Assembly (NCBI GenBank): GCA_934426825.1
Contig: CAKRYI010000008.1
Location: forward strand, 1 to 64,000
Direction: 5' to 3'
DNA length: 64,000 nucleotides
Source: an uncultured Acetatifactor sp.
GTDB lineage: Bacteria; Bacillota; Clostridia; Lachnospirales; Lachnospiraceae
A program made the position numbers and the translations under genes. The notes beneath the pieces are model-generated. The model was given only the letters and a program-made list of their open reading frames with translations, was not told the origin of the DNA and did no database searches. This document shows, piece after piece, positions 8,500 through 16,805 of this stretch (its first letter is position 1; each line of letters begins with the position of its first letter).

Positions 8500-9183
8500 C
8501 TATCGCTTGTCACGCTCTAAACGAATCTGGCGGATAATTGCTTTTTCCTGATTGTCAATGTGAACCTTAGCTTCTTTGGACGCTGTCTCCTTGTCCTTAT
8601 TGACAATACTTCTGTAAATAATTCTATGCTCTTCAATCAATCTTTCATGCTGACTGAAATCCTTAATATATTCAAACCGGTAGCGGTACATCTGCTCCGA
8701 AAGATTGTTCACAAGCTGAATCAGGCGCTGATTGCCTGTTGCCTGCACAATAATGTCATGCAGTGCCACATCCGCCTGTGCAATTTTGCGGATGTCTCTG
8801 GTGCGGACTGCCTGTTCAAAGGCAGTGCATGCCTTTCCCAAATCAACCAGTTCCTCCTCCGAGATACGGTCGCATGCCAGTTCTGCGCAGAGAGCGTCCA
8901 ATGCACGGCGCACCTCAAGCACGTCATTCATGCTCTTTTCCGTAATCTGTGACACTTCCGCCCCTTTTCTGGGTATCATGGTCACCAGTCCCTCCAGCTC
9001 CAGTTTGCGGATAGCCTCCCTGATGGGAGTACGGCTTACCCCTAGTCTGTTCGCCAGATGAATCTCCATCAGACGCTCACCGGGTTTTAACTCCCCCGTC
9101 AAAATTGCCTGTCTGAGCGTATTGAACACCACGTCCCGAAGTGGAAGAAACTCATTCATTTTTACCTGTAAATCGTCCTGCAT
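8500..9183 (-). CDS. GntR-family transcriptional regulator, FadR/FCD subfamily
   Basis: 227 residues. Residues about 12-75 form the winged helix (VVFNTLRQAILTGELKPGERL, then ANRLGVSRTPIREAIRKLELEGLV), typical of GntR proteins. Residues 85-220 are an all-helical FCD effector domain with the expected metal or carboxylate ligands, as in QADVALHDIIVQATGN. FCD regulators usually sense small organic acids. GGAGG lies 6 nt before the ATG. It follows ispE by 13 nt, and the promoter ahead of ispE is overlapped by dyads, so autoregulation is plausible. The effector is unknown. Confidence 0.92.
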   Translation of the reverse strand: MQDDLQVKMNEFLPLRDVVFNTLRQAILTGELKPGERLMEIHLANRLGVSRTPIREAIRKLELEGLVTMIPRKGAEVSQITEKSMNDVLEVRRALDALCAELACDRISEEELVDLGKACTAFEQAVRTRDIRKIAQADVALHDIIVQATGNQRLIQLVNNLSEQMYRYRFEYIKDFSQHERLIEEHRIIYRSIVNKDKETASKEAKVHIDNQEKAIIRQIRLERDKR

Positions 9184-9196
9184 CCCTTACCTCCCC

Positions 9197-10054
9197 TTAG
9201 CGAAATTCCGTGACAAAAACCTGTTTTGCCAACGCTTCATCCACTATCTGCCGATATGCTGCCTGGGCCTTACTTTCCTCTAAGAAAATTCCGAATACCG
9301 TAGGCCCGCTGCCGCTCATCAGGCTGCCCACGGCTCCCAACTCCCTCATTCTGCGCTTGATGGTGTCGATTATGGGATATGCCTTCACCGTCACATTTTC
9401 CAACACATTTGCCATACGGTCCAGTACTCCCTGCAGGCTTCCCTCTTCGATTGCCGCCACCATACCGTCAATATCCGGGTGTTTGTCGATACCCTCGGAA
9501 TCTAAATGCTCATATACATATTTGGTGGAAACGTTAATGTCCGGTTTCGCCACTAACAAAAAGCAGTCCGGTGCCGCCGGAAGTGCCGTCAGTTTCTCTC
9601 CGATTCCCTCTGCCAGAGCGGTTCCGCCCATCACGCAGTACGGGACATCCGCACCGATTTCCACACCTAAGTCCATCAATTCCCGCAGGGTGCATCCCAA
9701 ATCAAAAAGTCGGTTAATTCCCTTCATGGTTGCTGCTGCGTCCGTGCTGCCGCCCGCCATGCCTGCCGCAATGGGAATCTGCTTTTTCAAATGAATCCGA
9801 ATACCTTCTCCGATTTTGTAATGTTCCTTCATCAATTTTGCAGCCTTATAAATAAGGTTATCTTCCCCGTCCGGAAGTTCCCCGCAATCCGTCGTCACGA
9901 CAATTCCCTCCGGGATTCTCTCCAGCGAAAGTTCGTCGTAAATTCCCACGGTCTGCATTACCATCCTGACTTCATGATAACCGTTTTCCAGTCGTCCTAC
10001 TACATCCAGACCTAAATTTATCTTGGCATATGCCTTCATCCGGTATTCGTTCAT
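9197..10054 (-). CDS. ispE: 4-diphosphocytidyl-2-C-methyl-D-erythritol kinase
   Basis: 285-residue GHMP kinase of the MEP isoprenoid pathway; it phosphorylates the 2-OH of CDP-methylerythritol with ATP. Visible motifs are AYAKINLGLDVVGRLENGYHE at the N terminus, the GHMP ATP loop PIAAGMAGGSTDAAATM, and GSLMSGSGPTVFGIF near the C terminus. The open frame extends to 10225, but the extra part crosses the promoter at 10155-10183, so the ATG at 10054 (MNEYRMKAYAKIN) is used. The SD there (GAGGG) is rather far, about 11-13 nt. It is the first gene of the ispE-gntR unit. Confidence 0.94.
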   Translation of the reverse strand: MNEYRMKAYAKINLGLDVVGRLENGYHEVRMVMQTVGIYDELSLERIPEGIVVTTDCGELPDGEDNLIYKAAKLMKEHYKIGEGIRIHLKKQIPIAAGMAGGSTDAAATMKGINRLFDLGCTLRELMDLGVEIGADVPYCVMGGTALAEGIGEKLTALPAAPDCFLLVAKPDINVSTKYVYEHLDSEGIDKHPDIDGMVAAIEEGSLQGVLDRMANVLENVTVKAYPIIDTIKRRMRELGAVGSLMSGSGPTVFGIFLEESKAQAAYRQIVDEALAKQVFVTEFR

Positions 10055-10120
10055 ACTAATATACGCCCTCTCATTTAAAACCGCACCGAAAAATCCGCTG
10101 TGATACACTGCCTTTCCGGT

Positions 10121-10167
10121 ACAAAATGTATTTTGTATACATGAATTGTACTTAATTATATACAATT
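10121..10167 (-). promoter_or_regulatory. Cluster of dyads, candidate GntR operator
   Basis: Three symmetric elements lie side by side: ACAAAA-TGTA-TTTTGT at 10121-10136, TTGTATACAT at 10133-10142, and AATTGTA-N10-TACAATT at 10144-10167. The last spans the -10 of the ispE promoter. TTGTATACAA-like palindromes are common targets of FCD-type GntR proteins, one of which is encoded in the same operon. Confidence 0.5.
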
Positions 10168-10183
10168 TGGAGGTTGCCGTCAA
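10155..10183 (-). promoter_or_regulatory. Strong sigma-A promoter of ispE-gntR
   Basis: Minus strand: TTGACG (10178-10183), 17-bp spacer, TATAAT (10155-10160), about 100 bp upstream of the ispE start. Confidence 0.8.
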
Positions 10184-10225
10184 GCAATCTAAACCCGCTT
10201 CCCCGGTTTCTTTCCACAAATACAT

Positions 10226-10264
10226 TGTCCCGGAAAATCCTGAGAAACAGATTTTGCCGGGACA
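10226..10264 (-). terminator. Stem-loop after the chitinase gene
   Basis: TGTCCCGG-AAAATCC pairs with a GATTTTGCCGGGACA segment across a short loop, about 40 nt past the chitinase stop. There is no T tract, so it may be a transcript-stabilising hairpin instead. Confidence 0.35.
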
Positions 10265-10303
10265 GGCTTTCTAAATTATTACTATTATTACTGCATATTC
10301 AAA

Positions 10304-12433
10304 TTACTGTGCTGCTGCCTGCTGCACGAAAGTAGTCATTCCTACCGTGTCGCAGTGCTCACCTGTAATGTCAGCGCCCATTTTTTCTGCAAAAATACGA
10401 TAATACTTTGCACGTCTTGCAACTGCTCCCACGCCGTTTTCGGACTGACCTGCCTCATTGTTGATAATAATGATAGTCAGACCAAAATTGCCGTTGTACT
10501 TCTCGTTGGGTGCACCCGCCTTAGGCTGCCATACGCCGGTGATAACCTGATGGCAGGAAGGTTTGGGCGGCTGGGGGGTCATCCAGAACCAGATACCTGT
10601 CATAAATCCAAGTACGCCATCCTGCTCCAGCTTGTCCGGATCATTTAAAAGGATGGAACTGTCACCGAATAATACATCTGAGCACAAACCATAGTTGTAG
10701 TTATAAGATAACTGAATCGGTCCGCGTCCATGATAACTCTTGCCTGCTACCGGCAGATAAGAGGTTCCGGAACCCTGTACATAACCGATTGCGTTGGAAC
10801 CGATAAATCCAACTTCCTCATTGAAATACAGTCCTGAAAGACTTTCGTCAACGATTCCGTCAATGGTTCCGCCGCCTGTCTCATGGGAAATATTTGCCAA
10901 GAAACCTGCCAGCTCACGTTTTCTGGTATTTAAATCTCCTTCTGCAAGGAAAGAGCCGTAGTCACATACGGAAGTACACAGTACCTTGGAGGTTGTCAGC
11001 CAATCCTCGCCAAAGCTGGGATCACTGTACACCAGTTTCTGCTCCTTTGTGGTCTTGTCCAAACGAATCAAACGATAGCACCACTCAGCGCCCTCATACC
11101 ACTGAACCTTCACGATAGTATTTGCCAAAGTATGTACTGCTTCCTGCAAATTCTCATAGGAATAATAATCCGGCATGGACTCCGCATTCGGATAATACTG
11201 CTTTGTCGCCGGGCAGTTTTTCCAGTTTTCAGAACCAAAACGGTACGGGAACAACTCCTCGTAAGCAGACTTGGGAATCAGCTCTTCCAGTCTGCCCAGT
11301 GCAGCTTCCGGGGAATACTCTTTTTTGATTCCGCCGTACAATTCATCAATTTCTTTGTCCGTCAGAATTTTATTGATAGACTCACTTTCCGCATTTTCGT
11401 CCTTCTGGTAATTCTTTTCATCTTCCGTTACTGTCCATTCTGCGTCTCCCACCAATACCCACGGGTCACCGGAATCCGGCTTTACGCCTGCATTGGCATA
11501 CCACTTGTTGGAATAGATTTTTCCTTTGTAGTATACCTTGGTATCTTTTGTAGGATAATTCTTGTAATCCTGCCAGAACGGATAGGGGGGCTCCGTCTTA
11601 TCGGAAGCGGGCGGTGTCACAATTTCCGCTTCTTTTACCACAACCACGCTGGTCACGCTGCAGGTAAGTCCCTTGCTGTCCGCTACGGAATATACCAGTT
11701 CATATGTGCCTACTTTGGAAGTATTGACACTGCCGGTAACAACAATGAACTTCGTCAGGTCACCGTCTTCCTTATCGGTTGCCTGCACTCCGCTCAGAGC
11801 GTCAAATGTATCTCCCACAGTCAGGGTAACGTTCGCGCGTACTCCTGAAATCACAGGAGCCTCGTTGACTTCCGGTTCCACGGGAGTTACCGGATCCACG
11901 GGGTCTACCGGTTCAACAGGGTCTACCGGATCCACGGGGTCCACCGGTTCTACGGGTTCCACCGGATCCACAGGGTCAATCGGGTCTACGGTTCCTGCCG
12001 GTCCGATTTCTTTCCATGCTGCGGATTTATCCGGCGTCTCGCCTGTTACCCACCACTTTGCTTCATAAATAATATTGTTGTAAACTACCTGGTTTCCACC
12101 GGTATAAATAGTGGACGCATCCCATTTGGAAATCTCTGTGGAAGTACCTGCATCGCCTGTACTTCCGCCTGCGTTGTCACTGCCGGAGTTATCGCCGGTG
12201 CTTGCATCCGTTGCGCCCGTAATTTCCTTCCATGCTCCCCAGGTATTAGAACCCGGTTCCTCATTCTGTGACCACCACTTAGCCTCATAAACAGTGCCGT
12301 TGTAGCTTACCTGACTTCCTGCCGGATAAGCGTTTCCGGCAAACCATTGTGAAGGTGCTGCATATGCTTTGCTGCCAAATATCATGCTGGCGCCAAGCAC
12401 AAATGCCGCTACCTTCGTGCAAAACCTCTTCAT
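10304..12433 (-). CDS. Secreted multimodular GH19 chitinase
   Basis: 709 residues with a signal peptide (MKRFCTKVAAFVLGASMIFG, cleaved after AYA near residue 26). Two CBM5/12 chitin-binding modules follow (WFAGNAYPAGSQVSYNGTVYEAKWW; WDASTIYTGGNQVVYNNIIYEAKWW). Then come a proline/valine/aspartate repeat linker (about 160-205), an Ig-like module (APVISGVRANVTLTVGDTFD), a third CBM5/12 near residue 300 (FWQDYKNYPTKDTKVYYKGK), and a C-terminal GH19 domain. The catalytic domain is recognised from NISHETGGGT, with the acid glutamate, and SYHGRGPIQLSYNYNYG. It hydrolyses beta-1,4 chitin or chitooligosaccharides. There is no sortase motif, so it is released or held by its CBMs. AAAGGAG lies about 10 nt before the ATG. 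Confidence 0.9.
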   Translation of the reverse strand: MKRFCTKVAAFVLGASMIFGSKAYAAPSQWFAGNAYPAGSQVSYNGTVYEAKWWSQNEEPGSNTWGAWKEITGATDASTGDNSGSDNAGGSTGDAGTSTEISKWDASTIYTGGNQVVYNNIIYEAKWWVTGETPDKSAAWKEIGPAGTVDPIDPVDPVEPVEPVDPVDPVDPVEPVDPVDPVTPVEPEVNEAPVISGVRANVTLTVGDTFDALSGVQATDKEDGDLTKFIVVTGSVNTSKVGTYELVYSVADSKGLTCSVTSVVVVKEAEIVTPPASDKTEPPYPFWQDYKNYPTKDTKVYYKGKIYSNKWYANAGVKPDSGDPWVLVGDAEWTVTEDEKNYQKDENAESESINKILTDKEIDELYGGIKKEYSPEAALGRLEELIPKSAYEELFPYRFGSENWKNCPATKQYYPNAESMPDYYSYENLQEAVHTLANTIVKVQWYEGAEWCYRLIRLDKTTKEQKLVYSDPSFGEDWLTTSKVLCTSVCDYGSFLAEGDLNTRKRELAGFLANISHETGGGTIDGIVDESLSGLYFNEEVGFIGSNAIGYVQGSGTSYLPVAGKSYHGRGPIQLSYNYNYGLCSDVLFGDSSILLNDPDKLEQDGVLGFMTGIWFWMTPQPPKPSCHQVITGVWQPKAGAPNEKYNGNFGLTIIIINNEAGQSENGVGAVARRAKYYRIFAEKMGADITGEHCDTVGMTTFVQQAAAQ
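11870..11994 (-). repeat. In-frame tandem repeat coding a Pro-Val-Asp/Glu linker
   Basis: Degenerate 9-bp units encode repeated PVDPVEP-type triplets in the chitinase linker. Such arrays vary in copy number by slippage. Confidence 0.8.
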
Positions 12434-12545
12434 TACTTTTTGTCTCCTTTCTCTTTCTACAGACTTAATATTGTTTCGGAAAAAGGTATACAAAGCACCC
12501 CCAAGTACCCCAAATACCCTCTTTCCAAGGCATACAGCCCCTTAA

Positions 12546-12573
12546 ATTTTACCATATGGAAAAACGCTTGTAA
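12546..12573 (-). promoter_or_regulatory. Possible chitinase promoter
   Basis: Minus strand TTACAA (12568-12573), 16 bp, TAAAAT (12546-12551), about 110 bp before the ATG. Weak match. Confidence 0.35.
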
Positions 12574-12658
12574 GTGTATTGGTTTGTACTTTTTTGCTAC
12601 TTCTTGTTCACCTGCTTTTTTCTTCTGTTAAAAATTTGTCGACTATTGTAAATAGCCC

Positions 12659-12686
12659 TAAACTTTGCCCTTTTCACTGCCGATAT
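12659..12686 (+). promoter_or_regulatory. SigD (sigma-28) type promoter
   Basis: TAAA (12659-12662), 16-bp spacer, GCCGATAT (12679-12686). This is the Firmicute SigD consensus (TAAA-N14-16-GCCGATAT), with an exact -10. It lies 75 bp upstream of the 12762 gene. The rest of the 328-bp intergenic region (12434-12761) holds the possible chitinase promoter and a small hairpin (GGCAC-ACGG-GTGCC, 12731-12744) just before the ribosome binding site. Confidence 0.78.
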
Positions 12687-12761
12687 AAATAGTACAATCA
12701 CGGATGATACGCCCCTTTGGGCAAAGATTCGGCACACGGGTGCCAGAAAAGAGGGATAGCT

Positions 12762-13427
12762 ATGAATGTAAACGGAGTTACTTCATCACAGGCTGTGGCA
12801 GCTTATGCTTACGCTTCCACAAATACCGCAAAAGAAAACACCGCTGCGGAAAGCACAAAAGATACTACTGCTTCCAAGGCAGAAGATACCGGTGTTATTT
12901 ATGAGCACTCCAAGGAGACCGCTACGGATTCTGTTAAGAAAACGTACACTCCCGACACCAATCTGATTAATAAATTAAAAGCTGACGCTGAGGCAAGAAC
13001 CGCACAGCTTCGCAGTCTGGTTGAACAGATGATGGGCAAACAGGCTACTGCTTACGGACAGGCAAACGACATCTGGTCTTTCTTAAGAGAGGGCAAATAC
13101 ACCGTTGACGCCGCTACCAAGGCTCAGGCGCAGGCAGACATTGCCGAGGACGGTTACTGGGGTGTTAACCAGACTTCCGACCGTATTATTGAATTTGCCA
13201 ACGCTTTGACCGGCGGTGACCCCAGCAAGATTGAAAAGATGCGTGACGCATTCAAGAAGGGTTATGCTATGGCTGAAAAGACATGGGGCGGAAACCTTCC
13301 CGAAATTTCCAAACGCACTTATGATGCGGTTATGGAAAAATTCGATAAGCTGGCAAAGGAAGCAGGTCTCACCACAGATACGGATTCCACAGCAAATACG
13401 GATTCCACAGCTAATACAGAAGCATAA
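12762..13427 (+). CDS. Unknown protein, probable SigD-regulon member
   Basis: 221 residues, no signal peptide or membrane segment. The N terminus (MNVNGVTSSQAVAAYAYAST) is Ala/Ser/Thr-rich and looks disordered to about residue 70. It is followed by a mostly helical, conserved-looking part: LINKLKADAEARTAQLRSLVEQMMGKQ, then the ADIAEDGYWGVNQTSDRIIEFANALTGGDPSKI segment and KTWGGNLPEISKRTYDAVMEKF. The last 15 residues contain a TDSTAN duplication. AGAGGG lies about 6 nt before the ATG at 12762; an upstream in-frame ATG lacks a site. I do not recognise the family by name. The SigD-type promoter suggests expression with motility, secretion or autolysin genes. Confidence 0.75.
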   Translation: MNVNGVTSSQAVAAYAYASTNTAKENTAAESTKDTTASKAEDTGVIYEHSKETATDSVKKTYTPDTNLINKLKADAEARTAQLRSLVEQMMGKQATAYGQANDIWSFLREGKYTVDAATKAQAQADIAEDGYWGVNQTSDRIIEFANALTGGDPSKIEKMRDAFKKGYAMAEKTWGGNLPEISKRTYDAVMEKFDKLAKEAGLTTDTDSTANTDSTANTEA

Positions 13428-13434
13428 AAAAGAA

Positions 13435-13469
13435 CCCCCGAATGGTTTTACGAAAAGCCCATTCGGGGG
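13435..13469. terminator. Bidirectional intrinsic terminator
   Basis: CCCCCGAATGG (13435-13445) pairs perfectly with CCATTCGGGGG (13459-13469). The minus-strand side is followed by TTCTTTTTTA and the plus side by CATTTTATT, so it serves both convergent genes. Confidence 0.88.
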
Positions 13470-13491
13470 CATTTTATTGCCTGTTATAGTT

Positions 13492-15048
13492 TCAACTGCC
13501 CCTTACCACCAGTAATTTCTGCCCTGCCCGCAGTTCATCGCTCTCTAATCCGTTCATTTCCCGCAAGCTATCCACCGGCACATAATATTTTTTGCCGATA
13601 TTCCACAGATTATCCCCCTCACGAACCATGTAAATTGCCATTCCGGGCAGGCTGCTCATCTTCGCGCTGTCAAGTTCCGTCACGTTCACCTGACTGATTA
13701 GTTCTGCCTGCAGTGTTTTAAATACCGTGGTGGAAAAGGACAGTACCGCTTTTACATCCACCTCTTCACCGTCCAACATCATTACCTGAAGCTGTTCCAC
13801 CTGCGCCTGCACATTGCCCATATCCTCTGTTTCCATATCCGGCACTTCCAAAGTGTACTCATACGGAATCTGCGCCCGCACCGCACTGTAAGGAGTCTCG
13901 TCATTTCCCGTGATATACATGACTTTCACGTTCAGACTGCCCGCCACACGGATACCGTTTTCCACCACCTTCTGCTGTTCTAATGAAACATTACCCTCAC
14001 TGTGTAAAATCTGTAAAATTGCTGCACTGCCGCTCTCCACCCGGATATGGTCGGTCACTTTCGTTTTTCCCGTAACCTTGGCAAGAAGCTGTTTTAACGG
14101 AGCGCTGTGCGTGACAGTGCTCACCTCACGGGAAACGCCGTAAATATCCGTTACCAGTTCCGTTTCTTCCTCCTCGTAAATCTTAATTTGAATATCCATC
14201 GTCAGGTCTAAACCGATACTGCGTTCCTCCCCGTCAAAATCGGGGCGAACCGTCAATTCCTGCTGACCGAGGCGGTATCGAATATCCGGAATCATTCCCT
14301 CCCGGCACCCATGACATTCTAAATTACCGCTGAAAGGCACTGTCGTTTCAAAAGAGCGAACCGGATGTTCCTCCCCTTCCCCCTCATACAAAAGAAACAA
14401 ATGCACATCTCCCTGCAGACTCAGCTGTCCCTCCAGCACGCGAAATTCCACATCCTGCAAGGAAATCGTACTCCAAAGAATCTGGAATACATTTGGGTAG
14501 GAGGACGGCAGACTGACCTCGTCCTTGATACGGAAAATGTCATTTTTGCTGATAGCTATCTGCGCCAGATTCATAGGCATTTTGCGGTATTCCACCTGAT
14601 TTTCCCCATGAATTCCAATCGGTGCCTCCTCATCATAAAGTTCATCCACCCAGACCCTGAGTGTAATGACCGACTGTACACTGAGCTTACGGGAATTAAT
14701 CAGCCCAATGGTTAAATCCTCCACTTCCCCCTCTGCGGAAATGGCGTCCGATGGCGAAACGCCCTCCAGATTTACCCGTTCCTCGAAGGGAATACTGCCT
14801 TCTAATGCTACAAGACTGCTGCCCTCCTCCATGGTATGATACAGCAGATGGTACACTAAGCGGCCTCTGACATTCACCATATCGGTTCCCGGCTTGATTT
14901 CCTCTATCACCAGAGTGCCTTTTTCCAGATTCAGATTGTTTACGTCCGGTTTGTTATCCGGAATGTTCATATCCTCCTCCAGTGTAAACTGACTGACTGC
15001 ATCCTCCCGGATACGGGCCATATGTATATTTTTCTTGATTAAATCCAC
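13492..15048 (-). CDS. DUF3794-LysM protein, SipL-like spore coat/cortex morphogenesis factor
   Basis: 518 residues: three DUF3794-type beta domains (roughly 20-160, 175-290, 320-450) and a C-terminal LysM module (YMVREGDNLWNIGKKYYVPV ... LRAGQKLLVV, about 470-518). This layout matches SipL of Clostridioides difficile, which binds the coat ATPase SpoIVA through LysM and is needed for spore coat assembly. The start is taken as GTG at 15048 because GGAGG lies 7 nt upstream. The ATG 11 codons earlier would place the SD inside the gene. It ends at the bidirectional terminator. The role is inferred from domain order, not from overall identity. Confidence 0.8.
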   Translation of the reverse strand: MDLIKKNIHMARIREDAVSQFTLEEDMNIPDNKPDVNNLNLEKGTLVIEEIKPGTDMVNVRGRLVYHLLYHTMEEGSSLVALEGSIPFEERVNLEGVSPSDAISAEGEVEDLTIGLINSRKLSVQSVITLRVWVDELYDEEAPIGIHGENQVEYRKMPMNLAQIAISKNDIFRIKDEVSLPSSYPNVFQILWSTISLQDVEFRVLEGQLSLQGDVHLFLLYEGEGEEHPVRSFETTVPFSGNLECHGCREGMIPDIRYRLGQQELTVRPDFDGEERSIGLDLTMDIQIKIYEEEETELVTDIYGVSREVSTVTHSAPLKQLLAKVTGKTKVTDHIRVESGSAAILQILHSEGNVSLEQQKVVENGIRVAGSLNVKVMYITGNDETPYSAVRAQIPYEYTLEVPDMETEDMGNVQAQVEQLQVMMLDGEEVDVKAVLSFSTTVFKTLQAELISQVNVTELDSAKMSSLPGMAIYMVREGDNLWNIGKKYYVPVDSLREMNGLESDELRAGQKLLVVRGS

Positions 15049-15103
15049 AAAAATACCTCCACATAGATACTGATATATCATCTATATGAAGGCATTTCCT
15101 CAT

Positions 15104-16009
15104 TTATTCTACCGCTCCGATTAAATCGCTCAGATTTTCTACATTATATTTTTTCATATAATCTTCAATCCCTTTGACAACTTCTACCGTTGTATACGGA
15201 TTTACAAAATTCATGGCACCGATGCTGACGGCACTTGCTCCCGCCAAAAGGAATTCAATGGCATCCTCCGCATTGGCGATTCCTCCCATTCCGATAATGG
15301 GAATTTTCACTGCCTGCGCTGTCTGATACACCATACGGACTGCTACCGGTTTAATTGCCGGGCCGCTCATTCCTCCGGTTTTGTTGGCTAAAGCAAACTT
15401 CCTTTTGTGAATATCAATCTTCATGCCTGTAATGGTATTAATCAAAGAAAGGGCATCTGCGCCGGCTGCCTCCGCCGCCCTCGCCATCTCGGTAATATCT
15501 GTCACATTAGGACTTAATTTCATGATAATAGGCTGTTTTGCGTGCTTTTTGATTTCCTCCGTAATATGGAAAAGTGCATCCGCTTTCTGGCCGAAAGCAA
15601 TGGCGCCTTCTTTTACGTTTGGGCAGGAAACATTAATTTCCAGCATGGCAACTGCCTCTTCCTCACCGAGCCGCTCCACTACCTCTACATAATCTTCCAC
15701 GCTTTTGCCGCACACGTTTACGATAATCTTTGTGTCATACTGTTTCAGGAAAGGTATGTCTCTTTCCATAAAGACGTCAATTCCGGGATTCTGCAGTCCT
15801 ATGGCATTGAGCATACCGCCGTATACCTCTGCCACTCTTGGGGTAGGGTTCCCCTCCCACGGCACATTTGCAACGCCTTTCGTCACAACCGCTCCCAAAC
15901 TGTTCAAATCAACAAACTCGGAATATTCCATTCCGGAACCAAAAGTTCCGGACGCTGTCATCACCGGATTTTTAAATGTCACTCCCGCTATGGTTGTCTG
16001 TGTATTCAT
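15104..16009 (-). CDS. pyrD: Dihydroorotate dehydrogenase, class 1B catalytic subunit
   Basis: 301-residue FMN enzyme of pyrimidine synthesis; it oxidises dihydroorotate to orotate. Motifs include VMTASGTFGSGMEY, the catalytic-loop cysteine in LEINVSCPNV, and the FMN-phosphate site IIGMGGI followed by GASAVSIGAMNF. Class 1B is supported by pyrK directly upstream: the pyrK TGA and the pyrD ATG share one base (TGATG), indicating translational coupling. Electrons pass to NAD+ through PyrK. Confidence 0.96.
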   Translation of the reverse strand: MNTQTTIAGVTFKNPVMTASGTFGSGMEYSEFVDLNSLGAVVTKGVANVPWEGNPTPRVAEVYGGMLNAIGLQNPGIDVFMERDIPFLKQYDTKIIVNVCGKSVEDYVEVVERLGEEEAVAMLEINVSCPNVKEGAIAFGQKADALFHITEEIKKHAKQPIIMKLSPNVTDITEMARAAEAAGADALSLINTITGMKIDIHKRKFALANKTGGMSGPAIKPVAVRMVYQTAQAVKIPIIGMGGIANAEDAIEFLLAGASAVSIGAMNFVNPYTTVEVVKGIEDYMKKYNVENLSDLIGAVE

Positions 16010-16779
16010 CAGATTTCCACCTCCTCTGCCTCAAATACCGGGCCGTCCGTACAAATCCGCGCGTTGTGTACATGGGAGTGATGATCCTTCTCCTTTGTCT
16101 TAACCACGCAGCCCAAGCAGGCTCCCACGCCGCACGCCATATGTTCCTCCAATGAAATATACGCTTTCATATTGTGCTCTGCCGCATATTTTTTGATGGC
16201 ACGCAACATCGGCATCGGCCCACAGGCAAAAAACATGTCCGCAGAAAGCATATTTGCAGCAATGGCATCCATCACATTGCCTTTTGTTCCCACACTGCCG
16301 TCCTCTGTTGCAACATAGACCTCTCCATACTTTTCCAGTTCTTCCTTTAAAAAGAGCTGATTGTCCCGGTATCCTAACAAAATTTTCTTATCCGCATTCA
16401 TTTCTTTGGCAAGCTGTAACATCGGCGGAATTCCTATGCCGCCTCCCACAAGGAATACCTTTTTCCCTTCCGCCTCCTGCAAAGGGAAACCGTTGCCCAG
16501 TGTTCCCATAACTGCAATGGAATCTCCCTCTCTGTAGCGGGAGAACTCTGCCGTTCCCTGACCGGCAATGCGGTAAACAATCCGAAGTGCAGTCTTGTCC
16601 GCATTTACCTCACAAATACTGATGGGGCGGGGAAGCAGTGTGCTTCTATCTTTGGGGTAAACACAGATAAACTGCCCCGGAAGTGCCTGTGCCGCCAGCC
16701 CTGTTTCTATCCACATATCGTATATCTGAGGCGCTGTCTCTCTCTGGGACAGCACCCTTGCATTCTGTTTTTCTTTCAT
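16009..16779 (-). CDS. pyrK: Dihydroorotate dehydrogenase electron transfer subunit
   Basis: 256 residues. The N-terminal FAD domain contains LLPRPISICEV, the central NAD domain starts VFLVGGGIGIPPMLQLAKEM, and the C-terminal [2Fe-2S] site is HMACGVGACLGCV with a final cysteine in ARICTDGPVF. It forms a heterotetramer with PyrD and passes electrons from FMN to NAD+. GGAGAGGA precedes the ATG. It is the middle gene of pyrC-pyrK-pyrD. Confidence 0.95.
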   Translation of the reverse strand: MKEKQNARVLSQRETAPQIYDMWIETGLAAQALPGQFICVYPKDRSTLLPRPISICEVNADKTALRIVYRIAGQGTAEFSRYREGDSIAVMGTLGNGFPLQEAEGKKVFLVGGGIGIPPMLQLAKEMNADKKILLGYRDNQLFLKEELEKYGEVYVATEDGSVGTKGNVMDAIAANMLSADMFFACGPMPMLRAIKKYAAEHNMKAYISLEEHMACGVGACLGCVVKTKEKDHHSHVHNARICTDGPVFEAEEVEI

Positions 16780-16805
16780 GGGTTATCCTCTCCTACTGTT
16801 TCCTT

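Noticed and set aside
10055..10225. Upstream extension of ispE to a start at 10225
   Set aside because: The extension passes through a strong -35/-10 promoter and has no homology to the GHMP kinase N terminus.
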